Shown: positions 40,436 through 51,058 of the stretch, one piece after another
How the letters are laid out: each line of letters begins with the position of its first letter
Numbering within the stretch: the first letter of the stretch is position 1
Source: Zelonia costaricensis
Taxonomy: Eukaryota > Euglenozoa > Kinetoplastea > Trypanosomatida > Trypanosomatidae
Length of the DNA: 64,000 nucleotides
Assembly: GCA_030849075.1 (NCBI GenBank)
Contig: JASAOO010003475.1
Location: 1-64,000 of the forward strand
Direction of reading: 5' to 3'
Made by a program: the position numbers and the translations under genes
The notes under the pieces: model-generated
The model's input: the letters and a program-made list of their open reading frames with translations, nothing else
Told to the model about the DNA's origin: nothing
Database searches by the model: none

Positions 40436-41998
40436 CTACAACCGCAGCGCCTCGTCGCAGATCTCGACAGCGATGCGCTTGTAGGAGTCGTCGGCCGTCA
40501 TGCCGATGTTGCGGGTCTCCTCGGAGAGTCGGTTCGCCCTGGTGGTCGCCATCGCGATAAAAATGCCCGCCAGCTCCTTCTCCGTCTTGGCGGTCGACAT
40601 GCGCTTGCTCTGACACATGGCGGCGCGCGACGCAGACGCCGACGCGGCGTACAGCAGCGAGGCTGCTTCACCGAGGCGGTTGAGGATGAGCTGCTGTTGC
40701 GGCACCTGCGACACATTGCGCACAAAGGTCGCCTCGACGGCGTTGCCAAAGTTGACGACGGCCGCGTCAATAGCCGTGCAGTCCAGCTCGCGCACCGGCA
40801 CGCGGTTCCTCATGCCGAGGGAGCGCATCGACCGCTGCTGGACCATCTGCAACGTCGACGTCCGCTGGAACACGAGGCCGTAGTCCTCAACGCCGCAGCA
40901 CACAGCCGCTGAGTACAGGAAGTCGGATGACTCCATCATGGAAAGGAGCTGGCGTGCGTTCGCGAAGCACCGCTCCAGCACGTCGCTTGTGGGCGTGGCC
41001 GTCGACAGAACGCTGAGCCACTCGTTCGTGCCGTTCTGCACAAAGACGCTGACGAGAGCTGCCTCTAAAAGGCTGTCCTCCGTGGGCAAATCCAGGTTGG
41101 CGGTGAGGGCGTAGAGGGAAGACTCCATCGCGTACATGATGCACGCGCACGACGCGACCGTGTCCGCCGCCCACCGCTCCGGCACGCAGTCTCGCAGCTC
41201 CTGGACCACCCGCTTCAGAATCCCGAGCAGCGTCGACGCGTAGACGTACTGCTCCGTAAAGAGCGTGATCATGCGGTCCTTGAAGCCCTCACCCACAACG
41301 CCGACGATGTCCGCCACCGGCGTGTTGTCAAAGTGCACCGCGCCTCCGTCGACGCGAAGCCCCTTAGCGCTCTTCTCGACGATGAAGAAGGTGTTACGTG
41401 ACACCTCCGTCGGCCCCGCCTCCGTTGCGGCCTGCGTCAGCGTCTTAGCGAGAACGAGATAGTGCGTCGCGCTCGCAGCAAACTCGCACCGCTTGCTGCC
41501 AGACAGGGTGTACGAAGCGCCGTCCTCGGTGACGGTGGCTGTCGCCGTATTCATGCTGGTGTCATTGCCGCAGTCCTCCTGTGTGGCCCAGCCCATCAAA
41601 ATCTTGCCGTCGGACATCCCAGTCAAGTACTTGCCCTTCATCTCCTTCGACCCCACCGTTGACAGCAGGTACGATGCCAGCCCGCAGTGCTGTATTGTCT
41701 GCAGCAGCTTGCTGTCTCCGCTGGTCCCAACCTCCTCGCAGACGAGGGCGTGCGCGGTGTGTCCGAGGCCGAGGCCGCCGTACTCCGTGGCGATGCGCGC
41801 ACCAGCGAGGTTCAGCTCCTTGTCGCAGCTACGAATCTGCTCGATCAGAGTTTGCACGGTTTCAGACTCGTCGCCGTCGAGCTTACGCGACGGATACGGG
41901 AAAAGCTCCTGCGGTACAATGCGAAAGTTGAAGAGCCCCGCCACGTACGAGGCTTGGCGCACACAGCGCCTGGGCACCGCTGCAAAAACACGGCGCAT
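40436..41998 (-). CDS. Acyl-CoA dehydrogenase family protein
   Basis: A 520-aa protein beginning MRRVFAAVPRRCVRQASYVA, a strong mitochondrial presequence. The N-terminal helical domain has IATEYGGLGLGHTAHALVCE. The flavin-binding beta domain follows with MGWATQEDCGNDTSMNT and YTLSGSKRCEFAAS, then GLRVDGGAVHFDNTPVADIV before the C-terminal helical domain. Manual alignment with VLCAD places E356, in SMMESSD, at the catalytic base position (IFEGTND in VLCAD). Flanking residues are diverged, and the usual QIMGG region is poorly conserved. The enzyme would oxidise an acyl-CoA to the trans-2-enoyl-CoA, passing electrons to ETF. Activity is uncertain because of the divergence. The frame opens earlier at a TTG; 41998 is the first ATG, with a splice-like AG about 11 nt before it. 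Confidence 0.85.
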   Translation of the reverse strand: MRRVFAAVPRRCVRQASYVAGLFNFRIVPQELFPYPSRKLDGDESETVQTLIEQIRSCDKELNLAGARIATEYGGLGLGHTAHALVCEEVGTSGDSKLLQTIQHCGLASYLLSTVGSKEMKGKYLTGMSDGKILMGWATQEDCGNDTSMNTATATVTEDGASYTLSGSKRCEFAASATHYLVLAKTLTQAATEAGPTEVSRNTFFIVEKSAKGLRVDGGAVHFDNTPVADIVGVVGEGFKDRMITLFTEQYVYASTLLGILKRVVQELRDCVPERWAADTVASCACIMYAMESSLYALTANLDLPTEDSLLEAALVSVFVQNGTNEWLSVLSTATPTSDVLERCFANARQLLSMMESSDFLYSAAVCCGVEDYGLVFQRTSTLQMVQQRSMRSLGMRNRVPVRELDCTAIDAAVVNFGNAVEATFVRNVSQVPQQQLILNRLGEAASLLYAASASASRAAMCQSKRMSTAKTEKELAGIFIAMATTRANRLSEETRNIGMTADDSYKRIAVEICDEALRL

Positions 41999-42657
41999 CT
42001 GAGCTGACGCTACAAGGTGGTTTTGCCCACGAGACGGATGTACCAAAGGGTAAAAACGAAAGCGGTGCTTTCGTCAAGCGCTTCAAACACTCTCACGCTC
42101 TCGTGATCTCCTTGGACAGCAGAACTTATCGGGTTGGGAGACCGAAGGAGAGTAGCTACAGAAGTAGAGTACGAAAGACGTCAACCATAAGCTACGCACC
42201 AGTTCGTTCAGCATTGGCACGCTCTTGATCGCTCTTCGAAGGCAGAGAGCTGCTCATCGCCTTCCAACGCAAGTCGATGCCGTTTGACGTGCGGGGCAGG
42301 GAGAGCTTCTGCCGTAGCGACCAGCAAGTAGCCAACAGAGAGCATGTAGTCGCTCTCCGACGCGGCGCCACGAAAGGGGGAAAAAAGGTGAGCCTGGCTT
42401 CCGACACCTCCAAGCACGGGCTTGGCTGACACCCCTCACCTTCTTGCGGCACTGCCACAACCGCCGTCGCATTCGCCTCGTTTTTTTCGCACTTTACGCG
42501 CAGAAATGAGCCAGCTTTAGTCGTAGTCACACATTTAAAAAAAGGGGAAGGCACAGCTTTCCTTCCCTTTTTACTTAAATCAACAACAGCAGCGCTCCTG
42601 TACAACGGGCGCAGGGTGCACTGCGACACGGCTCCCTGAAAAGAAAAACAGGCTGCC
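41999..42657. other. Intergenic region
   Basis: About 0.66 kb between the Tsr1 stop and the acyl-CoA dehydrogenase-like start. A pyrimidine tract and AG (42011-42010, minus strand) precede the latter. No gene was seen. Confidence 0.65.
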
Positions 42658-45000
42658 TCACACCTCTTCGTTGTCCCTGTCCCCAGTGGCGACGTCCGAC
42701 ATGTTAAACGTGACGGTGGTCCACTTCGGGAAAACGCGCTTGAACAGGTCCATGCAGACGACATCGTGCTGCATGATCTGGTCGTTGAGGACCGCCTTGA
42801 AGAGGCCGTGGGTGCCGACAGGTTTGGTGATCTTGCCACGGCGACCAAACTTCGTGTACAGGTCAACGGGCTGGAACCACTTGATGTCCTCGTCGTTGAA
42901 AAACATGTACTTCACCACAATCTGCTTCTTGTGGATGACGGCAACACGACCACTGAGCACAGAACGCTTCAGCAGCAGCGTGTCCGGGTTCGGCGGAAGG
43001 GCACCGCCAAAGCACGCGAGGCGCAGAGGATTCCCCTCCGTCTGCTCTTCGAGAGACGGAACCTGGAACAGGAGCAGTGGGCACGGATTGTAGCTGATCG
43101 GACCGAAAAAGGTGGCCATGCGGAACTTGTCACCTTCATGGAAGAAGCGCGCAAATTTCGAGCGGTCGCCTGAACTGATGTCGCTGAAGAGGGGCGAGAC
43201 GTAAAACTTGCGGAATCCGATGTGCGCAAGCATGGGTGTCTTGGACTTGATCGGTTCATCGAGCTCTGACGCACGCTGCACCTGAAAGTGGAGCACGGAC
43301 CACTTCTGCTCGTGCTGGAGCTGTCCAGAGGCAATGAGAAAGGTGTGCTCGCACGCCTCCCACACGCTCGCCGGAACGTTGACAAGAGTGATGGCTACAT
43401 GCATGCCCACCTCCGCCATTCCGTCGGCGCACGCGTCAATGGCGCACTCGCGAATGCGCGAGTAGCCCTGTAGCTTGTACACGTACGCGTACTGTGCAGG
43501 CAAGTTCTCAGCTGGGTCCCACTTTCCCGTGTGAAAGCTCTTCATACCGCGGTACTTGGCAAAACGCTGCCGTGCCGGAACGTTCACCGGGGTGTCAACC
43601 ATGTCTGGGTTCCACGCCTCCTCCTCGCTAAGCTCCCTCAGCTTCTCCATCTCGAGAGCGCGCTCCTCGTCCGTCATGCGCTCCAGGCGAATGACATCCT
43701 CGGCCTTGAGAAAGTCCACATCTGTCTGCGTCGTCCGGTAAGACATGGCATCCCCGGCAAAGGCGTCCTCGTCGTCCATTGTGACGTGCTCCTGCGCAGG
43801 GGAATCGTCCTCGACAATGTTGTCCTCCGTGTCGTACCACGCCGCTTGGTCCTTTGAGACGCCAGCAGGCACGCGAATCTTGTGCGTGCGCGCCATCTCC
43901 TGGTGATACAAAACGTCGGCGTCAGTAGGAATGCCATCGTCCTCGAGGGTCGAGTTGGCCTGCACCTGCTGCAAAGACTCGCGCTGCTCCTCCTCGGACG
44001 CCTCAACGAGGACACGCTCGCCGTCCTTCCGGAGAGCTTCGATCTTGGAAACTTGAAAAGTGCCGTGATTGGTCAGGTGCACGAGCTGCGTGGCAGAAAG
44101 CGGCATTCCACGCAGATAGCCAGAGATCGTAAGCTCCCGCGTCTCACCGTCGTAGACCTTCTCTTCCACCGCCACGTACGGATGCTGATCCCGCCACTTG
44201 AGAGCCCGGATCTTGGAAACCTGAATGTGACGCAAAATACTCGTGTAGTCGTCCTCGCTAACGACGGATACGATTTTTGTCGTGTCGCTCAGGACGGAGC
44301 TGAAGTAGCGCTGGTGAATCTTCAAGACCTTCTGCCGCTGGCGGTCTGCGAATGTGTGCAGGTTCTGGATGACAACAACAATGCTCGGCGCACCCTGTGA
44401 GTTGATGGCGGCGACGAGGTCACGCGTGTAGTCTGTAATGCACAGACCAACATCACTGAACCACGTCGTCGCAATCGTCTCCGCGCCATCGTCGTCGCCG
44501 GCGAAAGCGCGTACGTCCTGTAGCTCACGAATTGTGTTTTGCACCGCCTGCGAACAATCCAGCGTTAGCACGAGAAAGTCGCTGATCTTGGCGACATCGA
44601 TGCAGTCCTGGTCATTGCAATTCTTCTCGCACACAAAAGTGAAAGCACACTTCTTCTCCTTTGAGACAACTGTGAAGGGGCGGTCGCCGCCCGGGAACTC
44701 AGCCTTCAGGTTCTTGCAAAAGCCCTGAAGAAGCTCCTCTGTGTTCCCCGACTCATTAGCTGGGACGATGCCGACAATGCGAGGGACGCCGTCGGCGCTG
44801 CCTAGGCGGCGCTGCTCAAGCGCGGCCTGCGCGCGCTTATCGCGCAACGCGGCGGCTGCTTGCTTCGACCGCTCCTTGTTGTGTGCGGTGACCCCAGCCT
44901 TCACACTCGTCTGCTTGCTCTGCACCTGGCGGCCCTTCGACTTATCCGCCAGAGCGTGCTTCGAGGCGAAGCGCTGCTTGTGTACCTTGTTCCGTGCCAT
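42658..45000 (-). CDS. TSR1: Pre-rRNA-processing protein Tsr1 (40S ribosome maturation factor)
   Basis: A 780-aa protein, close to the yeast (788) and human (804) lengths. It begins MARNKVHKQRFASKHALADK, a basic N-terminus like other Tsr1 proteins. A GTPase-like domain with no usable P-loop follows (around VPRIVGIVPANESGNTEELL). An AARP2CN-type domain comes next (about 220-310, with SKIRALKWRDQHPYVAVEE), then an acidic linker. The C-terminal DUF663/translation-factor-like region (about 470-760) contains MKSFHTGKWDPAENLPAQYA, GPISYNPCPLLLFQ and KPVGTHGLFKAVLNDQIMQH. Tsr1 binds late pre-40S particles and blocks premature subunit joining; it is GTPase-like but inactive. The 26 codons upstream in frame lack an ATG and are excluded. 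It is the first gene left of the divergent strand-switch region. Confidence 0.95.
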   Translation of the reverse strand: MARNKVHKQRFASKHALADKSKGRQVQSKQTSVKAGVTAHNKERSKQAAAALRDKRAQAALEQRRLGSADGVPRIVGIVPANESGNTEELLQGFCKNLKAEFPGGDRPFTVVSKEKKCAFTFVCEKNCNDQDCIDVAKISDFLVLTLDCSQAVQNTIRELQDVRAFAGDDDGAETIATTWFSDVGLCITDYTRDLVAAINSQGAPSIVVVIQNLHTFADRQRQKVLKIHQRYFSSVLSDTTKIVSVVSEDDYTSILRHIQVSKIRALKWRDQHPYVAVEEKVYDGETRELTISGYLRGMPLSATQLVHLTNHGTFQVSKIEALRKDGERVLVEASEEEQRESLQQVQANSTLEDDGIPTDADVLYHQEMARTHKIRVPAGVSKDQAAWYDTEDNIVEDDSPAQEHVTMDDEDAFAGDAMSYRTTQTDVDFLKAEDVIRLERMTDEERALEMEKLRELSEEEAWNPDMVDTPVNVPARQRFAKYRGMKSFHTGKWDPAENLPAQYAYVYKLQGYSRIRECAIDACADGMAEVGMHVAITLVNVPASVWEACEHTFLIASGQLQHEQKWSVLHFQVQRASELDEPIKSKTPMLAHIGFRKFYVSPLFSDISSGDRSKFARFFHEGDKFRMATFFGPISYNPCPLLLFQVPSLEEQTEGNPLRLACFGGALPPNPDTLLLKRSVLSGRVAVIHKKQIVVKYMFFNDEDIKWFQPVDLYTKFGRRGKITKPVGTHGLFKAVLNDQIMQHDVVCMDLFKRVFPKWTTVTFNMSDVATGDRDNEEV

Positions 45001-45719
45001 TTTGATTTCTAATGGTAGAATGTGTGAGACGGGGTATGAAATATGCGCAGCGGTTGTGCCGCCAAAAATGCGGTTCAAAAGTGTGTGGAGAGATGAGAAA
45101 CGAGTTGCAGGAAGTAATAGCTGGCTGATGCATCAAAACGGCGCAAATCTCGGTCTCCGCTCATGATCGAACTGTACAAGTCTTTTTGCCGCGACCCACG
45201 GCGCCATTTGCTTATCAAATTCCACCTGCTCTTCAGCCATTTAGTGCAGCTTAGTGGACGCGCGCGGTTGTATCAGTGTAACTGCCAGGCAACAAAAAGA
45301 CAGGCACCCCGATGGTGCATTCGCTGCAGGTGTGACGCGCTAAGCCATTCCCCCGCACCCCTGCGGGTGCTGAAGCGCATAAGAGTGCTGCGAAGCCTGC
45401 CTGCAGATCCGCTACGAATGAAGGGGAAACGCTCCAGTAGGCAGCTCTTGGCACCAAAGAGCTCGGGAACAAGCGTAGTCGCACCACTTGCCCGCAACTC
45501 CCGCCAATTCCCCTTAGCTCCGAGACGGCAAAAGCGGGCAGTAGCTGACTCCCCCAATTCACCAACCCGCAGGGTAAAGCGCGCAAGGGGGAAGGAGGCC
45601 ACTTTTCACAGGCAGGTGGAAACAACATCACTGATAGCCTGCCGTGCCCTCCGCTCTGCCAGCAACGGGGCCGCCAAGCCTCCCAGCGCCCTCTTTCGGG
45701 GGCGCCGCCGGTGCCACCG

Positions 45720-45731
45720 CCCCCCCCCCCC
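45720..45731. repeat. C12 homopolymer
   Basis: Run of C on the plus strand in the left half of the strand-switch region. Confidence 0.9.
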
Positions 45732-47470
45732 ATTACCGGAAAGGACGGCCCCGTGAAAAACGAAACGCCGGCGGGTCGGAGCTGCATGATCCACTTTTTT
45801 TCCGGCAAACAGTCTTGCGCTCGCTTTGCCGAGCTGGGCCGGACGGAAAACTCGATAAACGTGCGGGGCCAGGCCCCAAACCCCGACCAGCCGAACCCCA
45901 CCACGCCGCGGCGACCCCAGCCACACAGCCGCCACGCCACGAGCCACAAAGAGCGCACCATCGGGACGTCGCTCGGGGGCCAAGGCACCCAATGCACGAC
46001 CCGCGGACACACCCCGGGCCCACAGACATTGGGGTTTTGTGGCGGGGAGGCCAAAAAGCCGCACCACACACGCACCAAAACCAAGGCAACCGCGAGCCGC
46101 CATGACCCCCGTCACGAAAAACACGTGAGCGCCACGTTTCACAGATCCGCCGCACTCCCCAGAACCAGGACCAGCTTCATCCGCGCCGGTCAGCCCGCGC
46201 AGGCAGTCCGCGGCGAGGGGGGCGCAGGGCAGTTGCCACACGGTACCCGTCGCGAAACCACAGGCCTCCTTGCCCCAGCACCTTTCCCCGCGACCGCCAC
46301 ACCCCCGCGGCGCCTTTCCGTTTTGAGTGAGCCACTTTCCCTACAGGCGCGTGAGGTGAACGCGTCAAAACAGAACCTGGCACGCAAAGATTTGCTCACT
46401 CTTTTGCGGTGTGTGGTGACGGGGCGCCCCGCGGCCCCCTGCAGCGGGTTTTTGGCAGCGCCCGCGAGCCGTTCGGGGGACAGCCGCGACCCCGCCGCCC
46501 CACACGCGACCAGCCCCGGGAAAAAGCGAGGAGACCGGAAACACAACAGAGCTGAAACCGTCACCGCTCACACCAGCGTGCCGCAGCGGAAAGACGCCTC
46601 GGCATCCAAGCAAAAGCGCCGCTTCTGCGGTTTTAGGCGAGAGAAACGCTGATTCTGATACCTCGCTCAGCATTGGGAAGGGCGCGGCCCTCTTCCTTGC
46701 TGGTGATTTTTCTCGGCGCTGCCTCCTTTCCAATCCCCCCCCCGCCCACAAAACTGAAGCCCCTTGAGTGAGCCCGAACCCCCCGCCGCACTTTACCCGA
46801 GTGACGCCCGCACCGCCCGTGGCAGAAATGGCGCGCAGGCGGATTCTACACCCTTCCCAGAACCGCGCACCGGCAGACGAACGAAACACCGCGGCACAGA
46901 GTAAGGATGCCAGTGGGCTAAGGGTGCGGGATGCGTCACAGCATTCTCCGAATGCATAACTTGCAACACCCTCATTTTCGCTCCCCCGCCGGACCCCACC
47001 GCCCCCGAACACGGGTCACCGGCTGTCCCCAGATATTGGCCCCCGTGCTCTTTGAGGGCTTTCGCCTTTTGCGGCTTTGGCACGGGCCCCAAGACACCTT
47101 CCTGACGCGGCGCTGGGAAAAACGGCTGGCGAGCCCGCCGGCCCTTCGGCGGGGCGGCCCGCGGGGGCCGGCGGCTTTGCGCGCGAGGCCCGGGTCTTCA
47201 CAACGGGGAGCGGGCCCTTCGAAGCTGGCGGGGGCACCCGGGGAAGCGGCGGGGTTCAGACACGCGAGGGGGGGGGGTTGTGCATTTCCAACGATGGCCA
47301 GGAATGCCAACCACGCCGACTGGCCGATTCTGTGTTTTTTTTCCCCCTCGCCGGTTCGCCCCTGGGGGCTGTTTGAAAACCTCGCCACCCGGCCCGCGCC
47401 GGCCTTCCCGCGCCGGACCAGCTAGGTGATCCCCGGGGCCCTGGTGGTGCGGGACGCAGGAAACATGCCC

Positions 47471-47510
47471 GGGCAGGGGCCGCCCGGGGGCGCGGGGGTG
47501 GGAGAGGGGG
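47471..47510 (+). other. Potential G-quadruplex
   Basis: Six G runs of three or more within 40 nt on the plus strand, with short loops. Confidence 0.6.
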
Positions 47511-47716
47511 CCGGGCTCTCAGCGGGTGTGACGAATGCGCGCACGTCCCGTTTCCGGCACCGGCGCCGCCCCTACCGCGTGGGACTTCTGGCGCTGTGGT
47601 GCGTCGTGGCGCGGGGACGGTCGGGGCCTTGGCTGCGCAAAGGCTCGCCCCCCCCCCCCCGCCGCACCCCGGGGGCTCAAAACCAAGCCAAGGCATCTCT
47701 TTCTTTTCCGAGCTGC

Positions 47717-47765
47717 GGCGGGGGGGGGCGTCTGCACGGTGATGGGGGCTCGGGGGGTGATGGGG
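47717..47765 (+). other. Potential G-quadruplex
   Basis: G runs of 9, 5, 6 and 4 within about 49 nt on the plus strand, in the right half of the strand-switch region. Confidence 0.5.
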
Positions 47766-48789
47766 TTTTTATCTTGCCCGGGGGCGTCAACGGCGTTCCG
47801 CGCTGCTCCGCTTTTCGACTGCTTTGGTCATGCGCGGGGGTGCGGTATTATAAAGGGATTTCCTTCGCCACGGGGTGCCGCACAGGGCGGTCCCCCCACG
47901 AAGCCTGCGGGGCCGTTCGAGGGGACCCAGTCCTCCGCGCGCTTTTCCGGAGGGGTCTGGCCCCGGCGGCGGGTGCACTTTCGCAGAAGGCCAGACGCCA
48001 CGCGCCATTCGTTGGGCTCCATAACGGCGATTTCTGAACCTGCTCGGCCTCGCGCGGGGTGTTCCCGAACCGGGCCGCGTCGGGGCTTTCCAGGGGAATG
48101 GAGTGGGGCGGCGCAAAAAACAGGGGCCGTGGTCGGCGGATGGGGCCGAGGACCTCTGCTATATTTTGAATCTCACAAATCTTTCTTGAATTGGAATCGG
48201 GTGTCTATTTTGAGCTCCCGTTTCTGTGCTCATCACGCATACCTGGCGGGGCTTCTGCCAGGGTGAAAACCCCGTTTTTTTAGAGAACCCCCCAACCCCC
48301 CGGCCCCCAAAGTCACGCGGACGTAGCGACCTCCGAGGGGCCCGCTGGCTGGGCAACGCCACCCCACGAACCCTGCGTTGGGGTAATGTGTTTGGGATCA
48401 GGCGGAATCCGGGGGAAAGAAAAAAGCCGGAGTTCTGGGGGGTCATTATCAGAGGACGACCGGTGGGCGGGCGTATTCGTGGGTCGTGGTGTGTGGGTGT
48501 GGCGCGGCGCCCGCGGGTTGGCACCCCCAAAATGCTGTAACATACCCACCCACGTTGGCATCCTCACCTTCTTATTCCTGGCCCGGCGGCGGTTGGAAGA
48601 AGAAAGGGGTGCTTTTGCGCAGCCTGAAAAGGGGGCGGGGAAGCGCTGCGCCCGTGGGTCTGTTGAAAACACACGGCTCACACTCAAAGGACCCCTAGCC
48701 GATAAAGAAAAGTCCTCGGTAAGGAGGTTTTGAGGTGTCGGGTAGCTCTTAGGCGGCGCGCGGTTCTGGGGGAGTATTGTGGCGGGATT

Positions 48790-48832
48790 GGGGGGGGGGG
48801 GGCAGTACGGGGATGTTTGGGTGGGTGTGGGT
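48790..48832 (+). other. G13 run and potential G-quadruplex
   Basis: A 13-G run followed by shorter G runs in GT-rich DNA. Confidence 0.5.
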
Positions 48833-50329
48833 TTTAGGTTGTTTTGAAAACTGAGAAACGCAGCGCAAAAAAGGTGCGAATCTTGTCAGCCGTGGGGCGG
48901 TGCTCAGACGCACCCTGCGGTTTCCGGGGGTCGAGGCGTTTTCGCCTGATACAGGCTCACGGGTATTTGCAATGAAGTAGGCGGGAAACCGACGACGACG
49001 GCGGCACGAGATCGAAAGAGTTCCCTACACCGCCCCGCAGTTGGCACGGCCTTTTTGTTTTCGGAGTGGCGGCTTGTGCGGGCATCGTTTGCAATGCTCA
49101 GCGTAGAGCTCTCCTTCGGAAGGGAGGGATATGGCGAGGAGATGTAGCGCATTTCAAGGCAAAGCTACGCGCGCGTGCGGGTTCCTTGCGCATCTCCTGC
49201 CCTCCCCCCCTTGGGCAGGGTCAGGCCAGATGCCAAACCGAGGATCTGACGCCGTCGGGGGTTCTGGGGTGATGGGGCTACTTTGGCGGGGTGCGTGTGC
49301 TGCGGCGGATGGGTTCCGGACAGGGCCTGTTCCGAAACGGCTTGTCGTCGGCTCGGGGGGGGGGGGAGTGCGCTACGCTGCTCCGCTCATGTCTGTTCGG
49401 GCACTACTCGGAAAGGCGCGGCGAGTCAGGGAGGGCGCTGTGCTCCCCGGAACCGGTACACGCTCGCGGACAGTTTTTTTTGAGACGGACAGCTGGCGCG
49501 TTTCATCGAGTGGTTTCTGTGCGGTATTGACGGAGTCGGAGGACGGAATATCTCGCTGCTCACTCGCACTTGGTGCACGCCACTGCTTCTCCGCCTTGCG
49601 AAACTGCAAAGTGCGCGAAGAGGATGGAGCCCGCGTCTGACTGGTGGAAAGATGGTAGCACAAGATCGAACCGGCGTCAGCACGGATGTGCAGGCACAAT
49701 GGAAACGACAAAACTCGGGTATTGCACGACGCTGCATGTCTAGTATCAGGTCAGTGTTGATTGATGCTGCGTGTGGTGTCACTGGCGGGATGGTTTTTGC
49801 GCTGGCATCAATTCCATAGCTAATCAACACGCCAGCCGCTGATCACGATAGAGGGAATCTGTGAGTTGCCTAGTCGACTCCGCTCCAGAGATCAAGACGG
49901 CACGGAGCGTTGGTTCCATGAATACAGACTCGTTTCGTGTGGAAAGCAGAATATACCAAATATTCAGCCCCCTTTGCTGGCAACTGAACAGCGGATTGAT
50001 CGGCAGCAAGCTCGCTGCAGCGGAGCCTGAGCCTACCTGCCGCCAGGACTCAGTTGCAGGTGTGCCGCCGTGGGTTAGCCGACTGCCGTGACAGAGCCGC
50101 CTCGGGCAAGGTCAGCTACCTCTGTCAGGTACAGCATCCTGGCGCGGCTGTTTGCTCTTGGGGCTGTTTTGTCGCCGCGAGTTTGCGTAGAGCGTCGGTG
50201 CCTGCTTTGACTCCATGTTGGCGCAGTCCAGCGCAGGAGAGCCGGGCCTGTGCGCCTCTTTTCACACTTACGCACCTCCCATTGCCAAGTTCCCTTTCCT
50301 GCTCTCTATTTGACGGAAATCGTTTGGGC

Positions 50330-50331
50330 AG
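50330..50331 (+). promoter_or_regulatory. Trans-splice acceptor for the 81-aa gene
   Basis: AG in TTGGGCAG after the pyrimidine tract at about 50290-50310. It would leave a 5' UTR of about 67 nt before the ATG. It is the first acceptor of the plus-strand array. Confidence 0.5.
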
Positions 50332-50398
50332 ACGACGCTGCTGATCCGATTTTACGAGGCGCTCGCAACAAGCGAAATTCTGCCCACTTTGACAAAAA

Positions 50399-50644
50399 AT
50401 GCTTCACAGCATCGTGGCCTTAGCGGGGCTCGTCGCGGCGTTCTTTGTGTTGTACATGTACGTCATTCCCAGGCTGTTCCCAAACGTGGTGCACCGAGTC
50501 GGCATTATTCGACTTGATGACGGCAGCGATACAGTTTTCGCGTTCGAGTCCTCCGGCATGCCGCTCGCGAACAACTACAATCGCTCACAAGCCAAAGCTA
50601 ACGTTCGCCGTCGTAATCACGAGTACGAAGCTGCACAGGCGTAG
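50399..50644 (+). CDS. Small single-pass membrane protein, 81 aa
   Basis: One N-terminal hydrophobic helix at about residues 4-24 (from SIVALAGLVAAFFVLYMYVI) is followed by a charged tail with NRSQAKANVRRRNHEYEAAQ. There is no recognised domain. The helix near the N-terminus, with the basic stretch after it, could be a signal anchor or a mitochondrial or ER tail-type protein. It is the first gene of the plus array, a splice acceptor lies about 67 nt upstream, and codon use matches neighbouring genes. The function is unknown. Confidence 0.72.
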   Translation: MLHSIVALAGLVAAFFVLYMYVIPRLFPNVVHRVGIIRLDDGSDTVFAFESSGMPLANNYNRSQAKANVRRRNHEYEAAQA

Positions 50645-51058
50645 AGTAATTACTACACACAAAACGTTCAATCTGATACAGAGCGCTGCGTCTTTACGCA
50701 TGGGAATGCAGGATAAAACCAACTTCAAAGGTGCTCACGCCGCGCTGCGCTAACGCAAGACCGATGCGCTTCCGGGGCACCGGCAATACGCTAGGTCCCG
50801 AGAAAAAAAAAGTGGAGCCGTTGTCTTCACAGGCACACCCAGTGGCTTTCCGTATCTAGTCTTGTTTGGAGGGGTGCTCCGTACGCTACTGTGACGCACA
50901 CTATCCACCTTACCTCTCTGTTCTCGTTTTCTTCGCTCCCTGTTCCCACTGCATCGGGAAAAAAGTACACAAAGAGGCTCTTTGCAGCTGGCTTCTTGCC
51001 GTCTTACGTAGAGGTTAGGCAAGCGCTTCTTTTATTCCTAGCACGGCTATAGTGAGAC
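50645..51058. other. Short intergenic region
   Basis: About 0.4 kb holding the 3' UTR of the 81-aa gene and a pyrimidine-rich stretch (about 50911-50948) before the next splice acceptor. Confidence 0.65.
51040..51041 (+). promoter_or_regulatory. Trans-splice acceptor for the 159-aa gene
   Basis: AG at the end of CTTCTTTTATTCCTAG, about 17 nt before the ATG at 51059. It is a textbook pyrimidine tract plus AG; use is inferred. Confidence 0.6.

Larger units (their letters stand above)
45001..50330. promoter_or_regulatory. Divergent strand-switch region, probable bidirectional Pol II transcription start
   Basis: About 5.3 kb between the minus array (Tsr1 first) and the plus array (81-aa gene first). 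In trypanosomatids such divergent regions are where polymerase II initiates in both directions, without classical promoter motifs. The stretch from about 45.6 to 49.6 kb has unusual composition: many homopolymer runs, GC-only blocks and almost no CA/TG repeats. The left half is C-rich on the plus strand and the right half tends to be G-rich. No tRNA or snRNA was recognised. Open frames such as 45711-46652 (plus) have no domain. Confidence 0.8.

Noticed and set aside
45711..46652. 313-codon plus-strand open frame in the strand-switch region
   Set aside because: It is Pro/Arg/His-rich with no domain, in compositionally odd DNA with homopolymers.
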